From the NCBI GenBank assembly GCA_963971405.1, contig OZ020486.1, forward strand, positions 21,847,419-21,911,418: 64,000 nucleotides of DNA. Reading direction: 5' to 3'. This document shows positions 1 to 11,504 of this stretch, one piece after another; position 1 is the first letter of the stretch, and each line of letters opens with the position of its first letter. Source of the DNA: Psococerastis gibbosa. Lineage: Eukaryota > Arthropoda > Insecta > Psocodea > Psocidae. The translations under genes were made by a program, and so were the position numbers. A model generated the notes under the pieces. It saw only the letters and a program-made list of their open reading frames with translations. It had not been told where the DNA came from and searched no databases.

Positions 1-777
1 TACTGTCCTGATTTGTAGATATATTCCCTTTTCCCAGAGGCGTAAAGTTTTAGAATGATGGCGGGGCAAAACTAAGTAGACCGTATGACGTCGTCAGGCA
101 GGATAAGGAAAAATTGAAAATATGAGTGCAAAATAATATGGTTTTACGCGTTTCAATAGTAGTAAAGTATAGCTGTAGATTTTACAAAGCTAACAAAGGA
201 ATGTTTATATTCATATTGCTGCAAAGGGGCCCGGGGGTCTCCATGAACCACGTCTTACAATGCTCGAGGCTGGGGGGGGGGGGCAAGATGGACCGTGCCC
301 CCACCAACTTTACGCCCCTGCCTTTTCCAGATATATGGTCCAGGGTAGGTTGCCTTCTGAACGCAAGTCAATTTAATTACTGCAATGTAGAGCATTTATG
401 TACAAAACTTTAATTTAATTCGATAAAAATTTTGAAGGCATTAGGAAAAAAAAATGAAAATATGAGCAGTCAATAAGCGAGAATAAGAGGCCATTTTTAC
501 AATGTTGTGCTCGTGTAATTTTTCTTTCTTCATATTTCCCCAAATTCAGGGTTCGCATTGCACTAGCATTGAATAAAATAAGCACGTTTTAGATATGTGA
601 AGCTCTAAGCTCTAAGGCAGTATCTATTGTCCTTCAGGAAGGACATAGACCTTTCCTATAGTTGGCTCCCTGCAAAAGTAGCCAACGCACGTCCTTGAAT
701 GAATGTGAAAGCAATACGCATCCGATCCACATTGGGGCCTATGGACAGTCAATGCGACAGGGAGGGGTGTAACAAAC
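1..777. other. Intergenic left edge, repeat-derived
   Basis: No gene is visible here. Roughly 105-250 resembles 31035-31140 in the same orientation: both carry a 'gaaaatatgagtgcaaaa'-like stretch, a 'gtttta' block, a 'ggaatg...attcatattgct' block and then a G-rich 'cccgggggtct' run. The open frame across 126-413 is therefore repeat DNA, not a gene. A G-run lies near 270-280. I recognise nothing in the remainder up to the promoter. Confidence 0.5.
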
Positions 778-813
778 AATAAAAGAACCTGTGCCAAACT
801 ATTGGGTATCAGT
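778..813 (+). promoter_or_regulatory. Core promoter of first Osiris gene (TATA + arthropod initiator)
   Basis: A TATA-like box, AATAAAAG, lies at 778-785. The arthropod initiator TCAGT lies at 809-813. Taking its A (811) as +1, the spacing is about 30 bp, which is the expected geometry. The 5' untranslated leader would then be about 44 nt before the ATG at 855. This is inferred from spacing and motif match only. Confidence 0.6.
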
Positions 814-854
814 GCACCATCATTCACCAACCTCTGCACATCAGCAGCCAAAAC

Positions 855-3085
855 ATGAAGTGCCTTCTAGCTGGTTTTCTGATCCTCGCTGTGGCGTCAG
901 CCACCCCTGTTTTGGTAAGTTTTACATACAATAGTCAATTAATTAACTAAACATCAAACCTAATTATTAATTAGGCTTTGACACTTAATGAGTTTGAAAA
1001 ATTAACGTTTTGATTTGCAACTTCTTGACACCGGAATCTGCATCGGATGTTTGATCCAATACTATGTCCTTGATTAGTAATACGTAGTTAGTACGTGTGT
1101 ACCATAAAATGCATATAAAAGTAGTATTTCTATAGCGTACGTCTTCGAATGAATCCATAGGCTATACAGTGGCTACACAACATTACATTTATAGTTTTAA
1201 TTAAATGGCTCCGGACGACTCAATTTGATTTGTTACCGTACGTGACAGAAAAAGATGTAGGCCTGTAGCATTTGTAATTAAATACACGAAGATGGTACTT
1301 GTGTAGCTTACGTCCATTTTGGCTACAGAACATTTAATTCACATGATACTTCAAAGGAATACAATAAGATAGACTATAATGTAGATGCGTTTTAGTGTTA
1401 ACCATTGAGATAGACAGTTATTTAAATTCTGCTTCTACCTACGAAAATTAGCAACTTTGGTCTGAATATGGTTATACTGCCTCTATTGTATATATACATT
1501 TTAGACTGACACTGACGTAGAAGCTAAACATGTAATTAGACCAGCAGATTACTGATAATATTACGAAAATAATTCATTTGCTGCTGATGTAAGGAGACAA
1601 GAAATATTTATTTACCCGGATATCAAACTCAGCTCCGTACACTTACTCGTATCTCTCAAAAAATTTCAATGTATTGTTCTCAACGTATTCCCCGTCTCAT
1701 ACCAAAATATTGTCCAGGAATCGGGGGCCAAAAGAAACTCTTTCTGGAAGGGAACGACTATGGACGGAGTGGTAAAGCAGCTTCACACAGAATGTTCCGA
1801 CTACAATGACGCTGTGTCCTGTATGAAATATAAAGTTCTCCACTTTCTGGATCAAGTTTTCAGCAAAGACTCATTTCAGGTAGCTTGCCTCCCCTATAAC
1901 GCAAAATTGTCACTGTTTAGGTGACTCAATTTTTCTCCAAAATTGTTAATAATACCTGTACCATAAGAGGAAGACCTACTATAGGCCTACCAATCTGGAA
2001 CATTCTCTAACAGTCGCCTACAATAACGTGGACTCGAGCCCTAAATGAAACAAATAAAATTGCCAACAACGATTCTTAATTTAAAAATTACCAAAGAAAT
2101 GATTCTTGTAACGGTGACGATGACTTTTTACTAAACTGACATACTACTGGTGCATACTGTATTTTAACATCTACTTCTTGATAACTTAAAAATATTTTTC
2201 TCATAGGTGTCCGAAAGCTTAGAAATTGTCCGAAATGAGCAAGCTTCAGCAGTATCTGGCAGGTCAGATGCAGACTTGCTGGATCAAGTCGAAAACTACA
2301 TCTCAACCCACGATCTGGTTGCCAAGCTGCCTGGAGAATACTTGGAAGGAAGCCTCCTCCGAATCTCCCCTCGCAATCTGGACAATGATGAGATTACTCT
2401 TAGCCTGAAGATGCCCAGTGAGCGAGAAGGCAAATCTGTCGCTGGTGAAGGTATGTAGGCTAAAATTGCAAGTTTACATCTATTAGCATTTAGGCTATCA
2501 ATTATAAAAAAGGAGTAGTACCTACTGCTCATGAAATGGCATTCTGATCCTGAAATTTCGGTCGTCCTCAAGACAAAACCTCCAAGCGGTGTATCTGAAA
2601 TCACGAAAAAAGTACAGTGTTCGAATAGGACAATAATGTCCATCCGGGTTTATTGAGGTGTTGTGGCTTGTGCCTTTGGTTTCTTTAAAGACATCTGCCA
2701 CCCGCCCGACTTCTAACAATCAGATCGGACACGCAATGCTCATGTTACAATTTTTGTTACAGCCCGCAAGAGCAAGCTGAAGAAGATTCTGATTCCTCTG
2801 ATGGTGTTCGTTCTCCTCAAGGCCATGACTCTCATCCCCTTGGCCATCGGTGTCCTCGGTCTGAAGGCGTGGAACGCTCTGCAGCTCAGCTTCTTCTCCT
2901 TCGTTGTATCCGTTGCTCTAGCCATTTTCCAACTGTGCAAGAAGATCGCTGCGGACTCATCTGCCACGCCAGTGGCTGCCCATGGGCCTTGGGACCATCA
3001 AGCTGCTCACTACATGGCTAGGTCCGAAAATGTTGGACTCGTACCTGACTTCGAAGCACAGGATTTGGCTTACCGATCCTCATAG
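855..3085 (+). CDS. Osiris-family (DUF1676) membrane/secretory protein
   Basis: Four coding exons, 855-914, 1718-1879, 2207-2450 and 2763-3085, join in phase across GT-AG introns to give 262 aa. The ATG opens a clear signal peptide (about residues 1-17). The Osiris layout follows: a two-cysteine region (C46 and C55, C-x8-C), a DUF1676-like middle, a basic stretch at 157-163, a long hydrophobic region at about 164-216 that ends in a Cys-Lys-Lys, and the family's C-terminal AQxLAY motif as AQDLAY at 254-259. Osiris proteins are insect-specific, are found in endosomal or secretory compartments, and are linked to cuticle and tracheal development. They usually occur in a syntenic cluster, and a second member lies 14.5 kb downstream. 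The family assignment is firm, but I cannot say which numbered Osiris it is. Intron 1 (about 800 bp) holds nothing recognisable. Confidence 0.93.
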
Positions 3086-3375
3086 AATTTGGATAGTTGG
3101 TTAATAGTATTTATTTTTTATTTATTGACTGACAGTTACTCACGGAATGACTTATTGTGTACCGACATTTTGTGTTGTTGATGGACAATATGACTCTTTA
3201 TATCAACTTAAGTATGGACACACTTACGCTGTTTACGCACCGCCACAGTACTATATCTACAAGACTAACGACTAGCCATCAGCAACGCTGTTACCCAAGT
3301 TCCATTAAAGGAGCGACTAGTCACGTGACCTGATTAGACAATAGACTGAACGTTGTATAGTTAGTGCTATTATAA

Positions 3376-3381
3376 AATAAA
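3376..3381 (+). terminator. Candidate poly(A) signal of first Osiris gene
   Basis: AATAAA lies about 290 bp past the stop codon, the first canonical hexamer in the 3' flank. The cleavage site cannot be seen. Confidence 0.45.
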
Positions 3382-3717
3382 TTATTTCATTGCAAAAAGA
3401 TCCGTTTCTTATAGGTACGTAACCTGTTGGTAACTGATGCTCAGGGAAAATAAATGGTGTGTACAGTATATCGCTATTACACATGCACCTTAATTAACCT
3501 AATAAACCTCTAGTACAATGCGATAACACTCAAAAGGAGCTTAACAAAATGGACCAGTTAATACACAATTTGTAAAATTGTAAAATTAACACCAATGAAG
3601 CTAAAAATCGAAATAATGCGACGCATTTGGTGTTCCAAAATTTAAATAATTTGGGATACCTACTATTGTACCTATATATCAAACTTTTCATCTATGCGCC
3701 CCCCTAAACATCCAGTT

Positions 3718-4103
3718 AGGTGCCCATTCCATTGACCGGCTAGGGCTATTTCCAAAAACGGTGACGTGGTAGCAGACATTCAAGACATATGTGGCGTTTC
3801 CACCGACCTCGCATTGCAGAATTGACGGAAATGTTTACTTTCCTCTATGCCATAGTTAAAATTGATCAATGATCATACAGTAAAATCACAAACAAACTAA
3901 CTAAAATTAAAAAATGGCGTCATGGGATATGTTAAGTACAAACATTTTTAAAGATTTCTATAAAAAGAAAAATTCTAATTTCCATCAATGTCATTTGCAT
4001 TCTGCAATGCGAGGTCGGTGGAAACGCCACCTAAGTCTTGAATGTCTGCTACCATGTCACCATTTTTGGAAATAGCCCTAGCCGGTCGATGGAATGGGCG
4101 CCT
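3718..4103. repeat. Fold-back element, GTGGTAGCAGACAT family, copy 1
   Basis: The arms at about 3718-3835 and 3995-4103 are near-perfect reverse complements. The ends read AGGTGCCCATTCC and GGAATGGGCGCCT. Each arm carries the motif GTGGTAGCAGACAT or its complement, shared with five other hairpins in this window. The centre (about 160 bp) is AT-rich and unpaired. It has no coding capacity and looks like a MITE. Confidence 0.8.
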
Positions 4104-4199
4104 GAGCAGAAGTTATACACTAGTGTACGTATTAATTAATTAGGTCTATCAGCAATGTTTTCATGCCTACAAGTTGGACTTACTAAGGTTAGCATGAAA

Positions 4200-4266
4200 A
4201 CAAGACTTTATAGTCTTATTGTTCGCCTTTTGTTTGCAATAAAGTCGTTTTTTCATTTCATTTCAT
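4200..4266 (+). repeat. Probable LINE 3' end with (ATTTC)n tail
   Basis: The stretch ending in an AATAAAG signal, then TTTTTTC and a pentamer-repeat tail of ATTTC units, recurs almost identically at 28250-28312. A related version lies at 44180-44246. A shared terminus carrying a poly(A) signal and a simple-repeat tail suggests 5'-truncated non-LTR retrotransposon insertions. Confidence 0.5.
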
Positions 4267-4345
4267 ATTTCATTACCTGCATATAAAGTAATAATAACAT
4301 CTTTTTCAAAATTAGTATCCATTCCATACCCCGTGATTACAGTCT

Positions 4346-4400
4346 ATTATTGCTCCAATATTAGATCCAATAAATATGGGTCTAAGAAAAATGGCAACCA
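4346..4400. repeat. Dispersed repeat core, inverted copy at 8883-8930
   Basis: The core around 'ccaataaatatgggtctaag' is repeated in reverse complement at about 8883-8930, with weaker flanking similarity. Probably an old MITE pair. Nothing else is visible between 4400 and 4967. Confidence 0.5.
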
Positions 4401-4967
4401 AAATTAGAAAAAAAATGGATTCAAATCAAAACAATCCAAATATTTCTTCGTTCGAATGAATATTAATTTGTTTAATAGGGCCATTATCACTGGTTACTGA
4501 AAACATCGACTTACTCGTACTAAGATGACAAAATATTCGCACATTCCTACAATAATCTTGCCACGATGATGTGATACGATGAGTTATTTAAGTAAATGTC
4601 ATCATTGTTGTGAAACATCGTATCGATTTTCACAAGCCGTAAAATAATATGCATGCAAACAGTATTGAAGCAGGATATGTCTAGAAGGAGAGTCGTTCAA
4701 CGTTGTACGTTGAGAAAGTATAAATGTTAATTCACTGTATAAACTGTAACCAAAACCATTGACGATTTTATCAAATATCACGTAATGACGTATAAGCCTA
4801 GGGAAAAAGAAGACAAGGACGGTCCAGCACGGTCGACGGGCGAAGCAAAAGTCCACCAAGACCTCAAAAGTGTAGGAGCAACCGCAGTCGAAGAACAGAA
4901 TCGTAAGGAGTGGAAGAGAACATGCCCTATCTTTGACCCCTCTTTGGGATAAAAGTGAGGAAAAAGT

Positions 4968-5656
4968 TTCTAGATAGGTCAGACCAACAAATTACCGCAC
5001 AGCAATAATGGCAGGGCACTCAATGCATTTGAGGGTGAATTTTCTATCATTTTTTCAAAAACATTTTTTTTTGCACCATACCAAATAGTTTTTTGGGAAA
5101 GCAATGTGTCCGGTTTCGTTACTCAATTTAACACCTAAAACATGCCTGAAGGTTGAAATCATCGATGGAATGGTTTCACAGAAAAATTATTTTTTAGTCA
5201 TTTTATTTTTTTACCCCCTTAATAAAACTATCAAGGGGCAAGCGACCCCCCGCATTTTGTCAACATTAATAACGACGACAATATATGTGAATTTAAAAGA
5301 AATCGTTGGAGCCGTTTTGGATAAATAATTTTTTTTGACGTTTTTTGGAGTTTTTTTAAAATAAACCCCCCCCCCCCAAATTGAGATAGCCCAAAATAAA
5401 AAAAAACGGTCCCGAGATATGATTTTTGTGAACCTACATGCCGAATTTAATCAAAATCGACCGAGTAGTTTGCCCGGAAATCGACGCACAGACAGACAGA
5501 CAGAGCGACAGAGCGACAGAGTGACCGACAGACATTTCGTAAAAAACACTTTTTTTGTTCCTGGGACCTCAAAACGTGTAGATCCGTTGGAATCTCGGAA
5601 TCGAAAACTTGGACCATCACAAAGCTTTCCTTATACTACGTATAAATTGGAAAGCA
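4968..5656 (-). repeat. CTGT-containing ~0.9-kb dispersed element, copy 1 (one end missing)
   Basis: This reverse-oriented copy of an element is also present at 37466-38359 (+), 41601-42450 (+) and 47958-48801 (-). The end at 5656 carries the shared terminus (TGCTTTCCAATTTATACG read in reverse), and the internal CAGA/GACAGA microsatellite lies around 5488-5535. The other terminus (ACCGGTTCTTT) is absent, so the copy is truncated. The open frames here are by-products of the repeat. Confidence 0.8.
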
Positions 5657-6139
5657 ATAACAAACTTAAAGAAATTTTTTCACGATTTCTTGTATAATTT
5701 CAAAAGCCTTCAAAATACATACATATACAAGAAAATATTTTGTACTACATACAGTATATCCAATAAATACCCACATCGTATGTTTGCATGAATTTTCGCA
5801 CTTTTCCGGAATGAATTTTTTATATTTGAATCAGGAGCCTGAAAAATTGGATATGAATTAGATCGAATCCAGATCTCAATTCAAGGCCAATATTTATATC
5901 TCCTTAATTTACCTGAATGTAAAGATCCTCTCCCTAGTTTACGGGTACCACACTAATTTTGAGTCAATTACCACTATTGTTTTTAAATGATATTAAATAG
6001 TTAGTAGGTACATATGCATTAAGTTAAGTGAAAAAAGTAGATAAATAACCTTAAATTAGTTGCAAACTCCTTAATCCATTTAATGAACAAATAAACAGTC
6101 CCATTTTCTAAAAAGGCATAGGCAGGCTAGTATCAAAAT

Positions 6140-9100
6140 TTATGCTTCACTTGTTTGTTCGTCAATAGCATCATTTGGAATGTCAATTGTCAAGCGATAT
6201 TCGATTTTATCCTGGAACGAGTCCCGGTTGCTGACTCGTCCATCTCTTTCTTCGGAAATGTGAGTTCCCAGAAAGTTCAGCAGTCTCTTTCCCCTTTTGT
6301 CTTCATGCCCTTTTCGATATATCCGGACGTAGCAATCGCAGACCCGTTCAGCTTGAAAGTGGTTGACAAGAAACTTGTAATCAAAGCTGCAACAGTTTGA
6401 TTGGCTGAAAATGTCTTTAACTTGCCACGGTATCACCAGATCTCTGAAGAGAATTTGCTTGCTCCCATATTTGAACTCCACTGTGTACATGTATAATGAC
6501 GCTGTCTGCAAAAGAATGTAGTTTTAGGTTATGAACAAATAGAAAACAAACAGCACAGAATAATAACCTGGGTTCCATTTTTTTTGGAATTGAAATCAAG
6601 GCATATTCATGGTTCTGGATAGATAAAAATTTCAGTGCTTTTGTACGTGTGAATATACTGTATGTGTATTTGCTAATATTGCTACTGTATTATTATACTG
6701 TTGCATTTGAAATATAATTTTTTCTAAAAAATAAAACAACAAAAAACGCCTATAATTGAATTTTTACTGTCTTATAATGAGAAGAAATTGAAAATAGTTA
6801 GCCTACTAACCTCTACATCGCCAATATGCTGTACAGCTACATACTGTTGCCCGAACGGCTCATTTCTCACATGAAAATAAAACAGCTCATTCACATCACC
6901 CAGCTTAAGGATTTCCGTCTAAAAATGAATAAAATAAATGAATTAAATCAAGTACGCATGGGCCTACTCAGAAAAACCCACATTGCTGCTAAATGAATAA
7001 TAATAATGACATTATCATCACAAAAATTGATTAATAGGCTAAGTTTACAAAAATTAAAAATGTAGAGCCTCTATTTAGGAATCTGATTTACTACTACAGG
7101 ATCCATAGTCTGTAATACAAATGCACGTACACGTGTGTACATGAGCAGATAGCAAAATAATAGGAATTTTGATATACCAGCTTAAAATTAGGCTAATCTA
7201 TGTGCCATGAGAATGTTCGCATATTTGTGAGATTTAGGTCTTTGGACATCGTTTGTGACGGCAACATTAAGATACTACTATACAGTAACGAATTCAAGCT
7301 TACTTTCTGAAAATCCATTGTCATTGGCAGCATCCACGGAAAAGTAACGTTAGTCTGCAATGATGAAACAGATAACCACGCGGAATCATGGATTTTGCAG
7401 GCATGGTCAAAAATCTGGTCCAGACTTCCCCGCCAATGGCATTCTGTCCTGACCGTTTGACTGGTGCGAGTATACACTAAGCACGAAAATCCGAAAGAGC
7501 AGTTCTGCTCATGGTTTTCTTTACTGTTGAGCTTGCAGATCTCCGAACACCCAGATGACGCAAAGCGGCAAGGAACTTTGTTGTAACTGCAAGTAATAAA
7601 CAAGTGCTCATTCTTGATTTTGCGTACCGGTATGCATTGTCAGCAGTGTCAAATCTTAATTTTACTGCTATCAAAATGTGTAGACACCACTATATTAAGT
7701 AAAACTTACAAATCGGACCTTGCGCCAAAATAGCTTGTCTAGTCAGGTTCAAAGGTTAGTATACATAAAATACTAAGCCTATGATAGATATATGCAACAA
7801 TTTGACCTAGAATATTTACCCGCAGACACTTTGGTGCTCATCTATTTCACCATATTTGCAGAATTCAATACAGCCAGCATCTTGGTTAATGCAAGGGTAG
7901 TAAATTTCCCTCAGAATTCCATCGAAAACAGCATTGGCTTTGTTTGGAAACGATCTGACTTTACAGATTGGGCAAGCGTCAATTTCGTCTTTGCATTGTG
8001 TGCACATGAAGTGCCCAAGTTCGCAACTTACAGATGGAGGGCGAATATACTGCTTGCAGTGAGGGCACGTCAAAAAGTCAATGAGTGTGTCTTCTTCGAC
8101 GATTTCTGCAGACATTCTTTGTAGCTGACCTGAAAATAGTCATTACTCGGTTACATACAGTATAACCCTAAGGCAAATTTTTAATATGTCATGTAAAGAA
8201 ACTGGGTATTCATTGTCAGGACACGTAGAGTTAGTTGTAGAAACTCTGACTTTTACACGAAAGGTTGTTGATTTGAGTCCCATACGTGCTACATTTGCTT
8301 CGGAGGGCATGTAAAGCAGGTGGTCCCGGGCCTTCCTAGTTGAGTGTAAGAGAGGGCTTCATAGCCCTAACTCCGTTAGAAAGTCTTAGTAAAAGAACAA
8401 AGGTCAATATTTATTTATTCATTTATTTATATTCACTAGGTTTCTACCAAGCTTCCCGTATATTTAATGCATTGCGCTCTATTGATAAGTAAACACAGCC
8501 AAAAGTTTATATTTGAAGTTGTTTAAGTATGACGATGCCTTGTCTACTTAAAATTGTAGAAAGAATGAGACGCAACTGATCCACAATAAACTGATCCACA
8601 ATTTATTGTGGATCAGTTGCGTCTCATTCTTTATACAATTTTAAGTATGATGAAGTTCCACAAAGTCACTTTGGAGAATCTCACTATGATGCCTTGTCTA
8701 TTTAAATACAAAGATCAGATTTAATTTTTTAAAAAGTAATATTACTTAAAAGTACTGTTCGGTCCTGATTACACACTTTTATATTATTTTATTCGATCTA
8801 ATATTTATTCGATCAATGTAACATTTGGATTTCTTATGTTCAATTGCTACACGATTGAATGTCAATTTTGGCAATTCCTCGTTGCAATTTTTCTTAGACC
8901 CATATTTATTGGATTGAATATTGGAACAATATTAGTGTGTGTAATAAGGGGGAATATTATTAATAATAATTTCTACATGAACGACTGTATTTAATAATGT
9001 TGCCTATGTAGGTACTCATACATTTTTAACATAAAATTTCAAAACAGTTCTGTCAAAAACATCCGAGCCTGACTGTCTGACCTTCTGACCTGACTGAAAA

Positions 9101-10178
9101 TAATGGGTCTGAATTTTGAAAAGTAGCCTAAATATAACTCTCTGTCTTCCGCCATAGTAATTGAAAGTTCATCTTTCAATTGCACAATACTACCTATTTT
9201 GTTTGTTGTCAGCAACATAATGTTGCCTATGTAGGTACTCATACATTTTTAACATAAAATTTCAAAACAGTTCTGTCAAAAACATCCGAGTCTGACTGTC
9301 TGACCTTCTGACCTGACTGAAAATAATGGGTCTGAATTTTGAAAAGTAGCCTAAATATAACTCTCTGTCTTCCGCCATAGAAAGCTCATCTTTCAATTGC
9401 ACAATACTACCTATTTTGTTTGTTGTCAGCAACATGTTTGGCAGTAGCGTTTTTCCTTACTCATTAAGGTTGGGTGGATCCAGGAGTGGCAGAATGTTTC
9501 TCTTTTTACTGACCAATTTTTTGATCAGTTAATACCATAAAACGTGTTGGTCAATTCTCGAAAAAAACGTTTGAAAAAATTGAAGGAAATTAAATAGATA
9601 GATAATAATTCTATGCTATGAATTATTCTTTTATTTTTTATAATAATGTTGGTCCATTTTTATTACGAAATGTAACCATCTCAACGCAACTTATTGTGGC
9701 CTATCAGATTGTTCACTATTCATGTCTTATACAAAAGGTGTACACAGTAGAAAATGTTAGTTGTATAGCATTTAACGCCAGTTGCTGAGATATTTACCAG
9801 AATGATGTGGATGCCTATTAATATATGATCGGCTGCTGGACCGTACGATATGGGGGATCTAATTGAAAATGCAATCACTCAATGCAGCCTACCTGGATCC
9901 AAAGTCTCTATAGAATCTGGTGGGGTTATCTGAGCTTGAACAGACTCTGGTAGCTGCCAATATAAGTTTAATAGACTTGGAAGGCTACGGATTTCTTTTT
10001 TGTCTTTTGTCCCATGCTGTTGCCGGAGTTTATTCACACCACTCGTAAAGTACCGGTTGATTTTTCTGGAAAAGGTTTTGGCTGCCACGTAATACTGACT
10101 ATCGGAACACTTGTGCTGACTAGGTACTCGGGGTCGTAGGAGAGAATGAAACCCACCAAGTTGTTGTGCCATCGTCAA
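6140..10178 (-). CDS. SIAH/sina-like RING-finger E3 ubiquitin ligase
   Basis: Five exons on the minus strand, 10178-9893, 8129-7820, 7586-7304, 6918-6811 and 6505-6140, splice in phase to give 450 aa. Residues 1-95 are a polar, basic extension I do not recognise. The RING finger spans 117-151 as C-x2-C-x10-C-x3-H-x2-C-x2-C-x6-C-x2-C, the SIAH spacing. Two successive C-x6-C-x11-H-x3-C fingers follow, one on each side of the second splice junction, where SIAH proteins normally have one such unit. A further Cys/His-rich stretch comes next, then a C-terminal region in the position of the sina substrate-binding TRAF-like domain. SIAH proteins attach ubiquitin to substrates for proteasomal degradation. 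Starting at the internal Met (8115) would give 350 aa. I prefer the longer form because the upstream exon ends in a good donor at the matching phase. Confidence 0.82.
8218..8430 (+). repeat. tRNA-derived SINE, family A, copy 1
   Basis: A copy in the forward direction inside intron 1 of the SIAH-like gene. It has a tRNA-like head with degraded pol III boxes ('gttgatttgagtccc' at the B box), a body shared with the other family A copies ('cttcggagggcatgtaaagcag', 'gggccttcctagttgagtgtaagag'), and an ATTT-type tail at about 8407-8430. Confidence 0.75.
8546..8646. repeat. Near-perfect hairpin, ~43-bp arms
   Basis: The arm at 8546-8588 is repeated in reverse complement at about 8604-8646, separated by about 15 bp that partly repeats the arm. 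The core 'gatccacaataaa' appears twice. It lies in the first intron of the SIAH-like gene and could be a small fold-back element. Confidence 0.8.
9001..9435. repeat. 223-bp tandem duplication
   Basis: Unit 1 is 9001-9223 and unit 2 is 9224-9435. They are almost identical except for a short deletion in unit 2 near 9380 ('ccatagtaattgaaag' against 'ccatagaaag'). High identity suggests a recent duplication. It lies within intron 1 of the SIAH-like gene. The 67-aa minus frame inside it is not supported as coding. Confidence 0.85.
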
Positions 10179-10544
10179 GTCAATATTTTAGAGCGTTGCG
10201 TACCGTGCCTCGCAATGCTACATACATCTGTGCCATCTGCAACAAGCAGTCGCATATGTACAGTTCAATAAAATTGTAATTTTTAGTTTGAAAAGTAGTA
10301 ATGCATTTTATGATGTATGCGGTACAATAGGTAGGCAAGTATTTAAAGCAAGAAAGTAAACAATGTACAGTTCTTAGCATTGACCTTAAATACTGTAAGT
10401 AAGAAATTGTCAAAAAATGACTATTTTCAGATTTCCCCTAAATATACCTATAGGTTAGGTCAACGTATCGAGATTATAATAGTGCCAGATTTCCTTGAAG
10501 GGCGTATATCCAGCAGCAATATTAACATACTAACTTTTTATTTG

Positions 10545-10622
10545 ACGAAGCAGTAGAATCCGGGATGACAGGCCCTCGTTCAGAACGACCACGACCTATC
10601 ATCCCGGATTCTACTGCTTCGT
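10545..10622. repeat. Hairpin with 24-bp perfect arms
   Basis: The arm at 10545-10568 (contains 'gcagtagaatccgggatga') is perfectly complementary to 10599-10622, with a 30-bp loop. A related single arm occurs near 24760-24785 ('cagtagaatcggggctgatg'). Probably the terminus of a fold-back element. Confidence 0.8.
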
Positions 10623-10704
10623 TACGTAACTCCGGCCGTGAAATGAAAGCCTTTGTAATTATTACATTACGCATTACATTAATATTATTATTAATGACGG
10701 TTTT

Positions 10705-10900
10705 AATTGCCAACAACCCCATCGATTTTCGGACATTATTGGTGTTGTTTCCGCATGAGTTTCTACTTTCTAGCCATTGGCAAACTGGTTGACTCTTTGA
10801 TGACAATCCACACTGCCTACAAGAGCCAACGCTCAGACATGCTTATTACTGACATTGCAACAGGTGTAAGCTCGACTTAACCAAGTATGAGAACAAGTCA
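10705..10900. repeat. Dispersed repeat family F, copy 1
   Basis: Shares blocks, in the same order, with 59830-60070 and 62445-62665: 'gccaacaaccccat..gatttt.cggacattat', '..agccatt.g.aaactggt', '..cctac..' and a 'cttaaccaagta' end. Family identity unknown. Confidence 0.6.
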
Positions 10901-11132
10901 ACCTGCTAACATACTCCACGTTATTCCTGTAAGACTAGGACGAAGTCTCTAAGTTAGCTCACTAAATTCAGCATGAGTTTTGCGTTGTATAAGTGGAAGA
11001 ATACAGAAACAAAATTGGTAGGCTGCATTTTATTTCATCCAGATTTCTTGAATATATTTATGATATTGATATGATTTGATGCAATGCATCAATACTAGTT
11101 TTATCATCTACAAACACCTATATAGACTAGTA

Positions 11133-11504
11133 CAGTGGTTCCCAAACTGTATATCGCGGTGCCCTCAGGGCTCCGCGACAACTTGCTAGGGGCACCGCGG
11201 TGCCATGGGAATTTAAACTAGGTAAAACATAAATAAACGATCATTTAAAACTAGAAAAGTATTTTATTTTTCTTATAATTGAAATTAATTTTACTTTCCC
11301 GCCAAGGGTTATTTATTGTATGTATATTTGAGAAGTTGAATTTTGTTAGGGTAGGTAGGATATGTTCTTTTGCAGGCCTATATCGCCTACGTGTGCATGT
11401 AGGTACTGAATATGCATTAGCTATAAGTACGGGCCATGCTGAGCACCGCCTATTAAACCCTTGTAAAAATGGGCACCGCATCCAAAAACGTTTGGGAACC
11501 ACTG
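11133..11504. mobile_element. hAT-type MITE with 8-bp target-site duplication
   Basis: A 372-bp element bounded by terminal inverted repeats CAGTGGTTCCCAAAC and GTTTGGGAACCACTG (one mismatch-tolerant base further in). It is flanked on both sides by the identical 8-bp sequence gactagta (11125-11132 and 11505-11512). The TIR sequence and the 8-bp duplication are the hallmarks of the hAT superfamily. No transposase is encoded. The open frames inside are not coding. Confidence 0.92.

Noticed and set aside
624..851. 75-residue minus-strand frame beside the Osiris promoter
   Set aside because: It covers the promoter and leader of the Osiris gene on the other strand and has no recognisable domain.
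8218..8290. Possible functional tRNA gene
   Set aside because: The pol III boxes are those of a SINE head; the stems do not form a complete cloverleaf by eye and the sequence continues into the SINE body.
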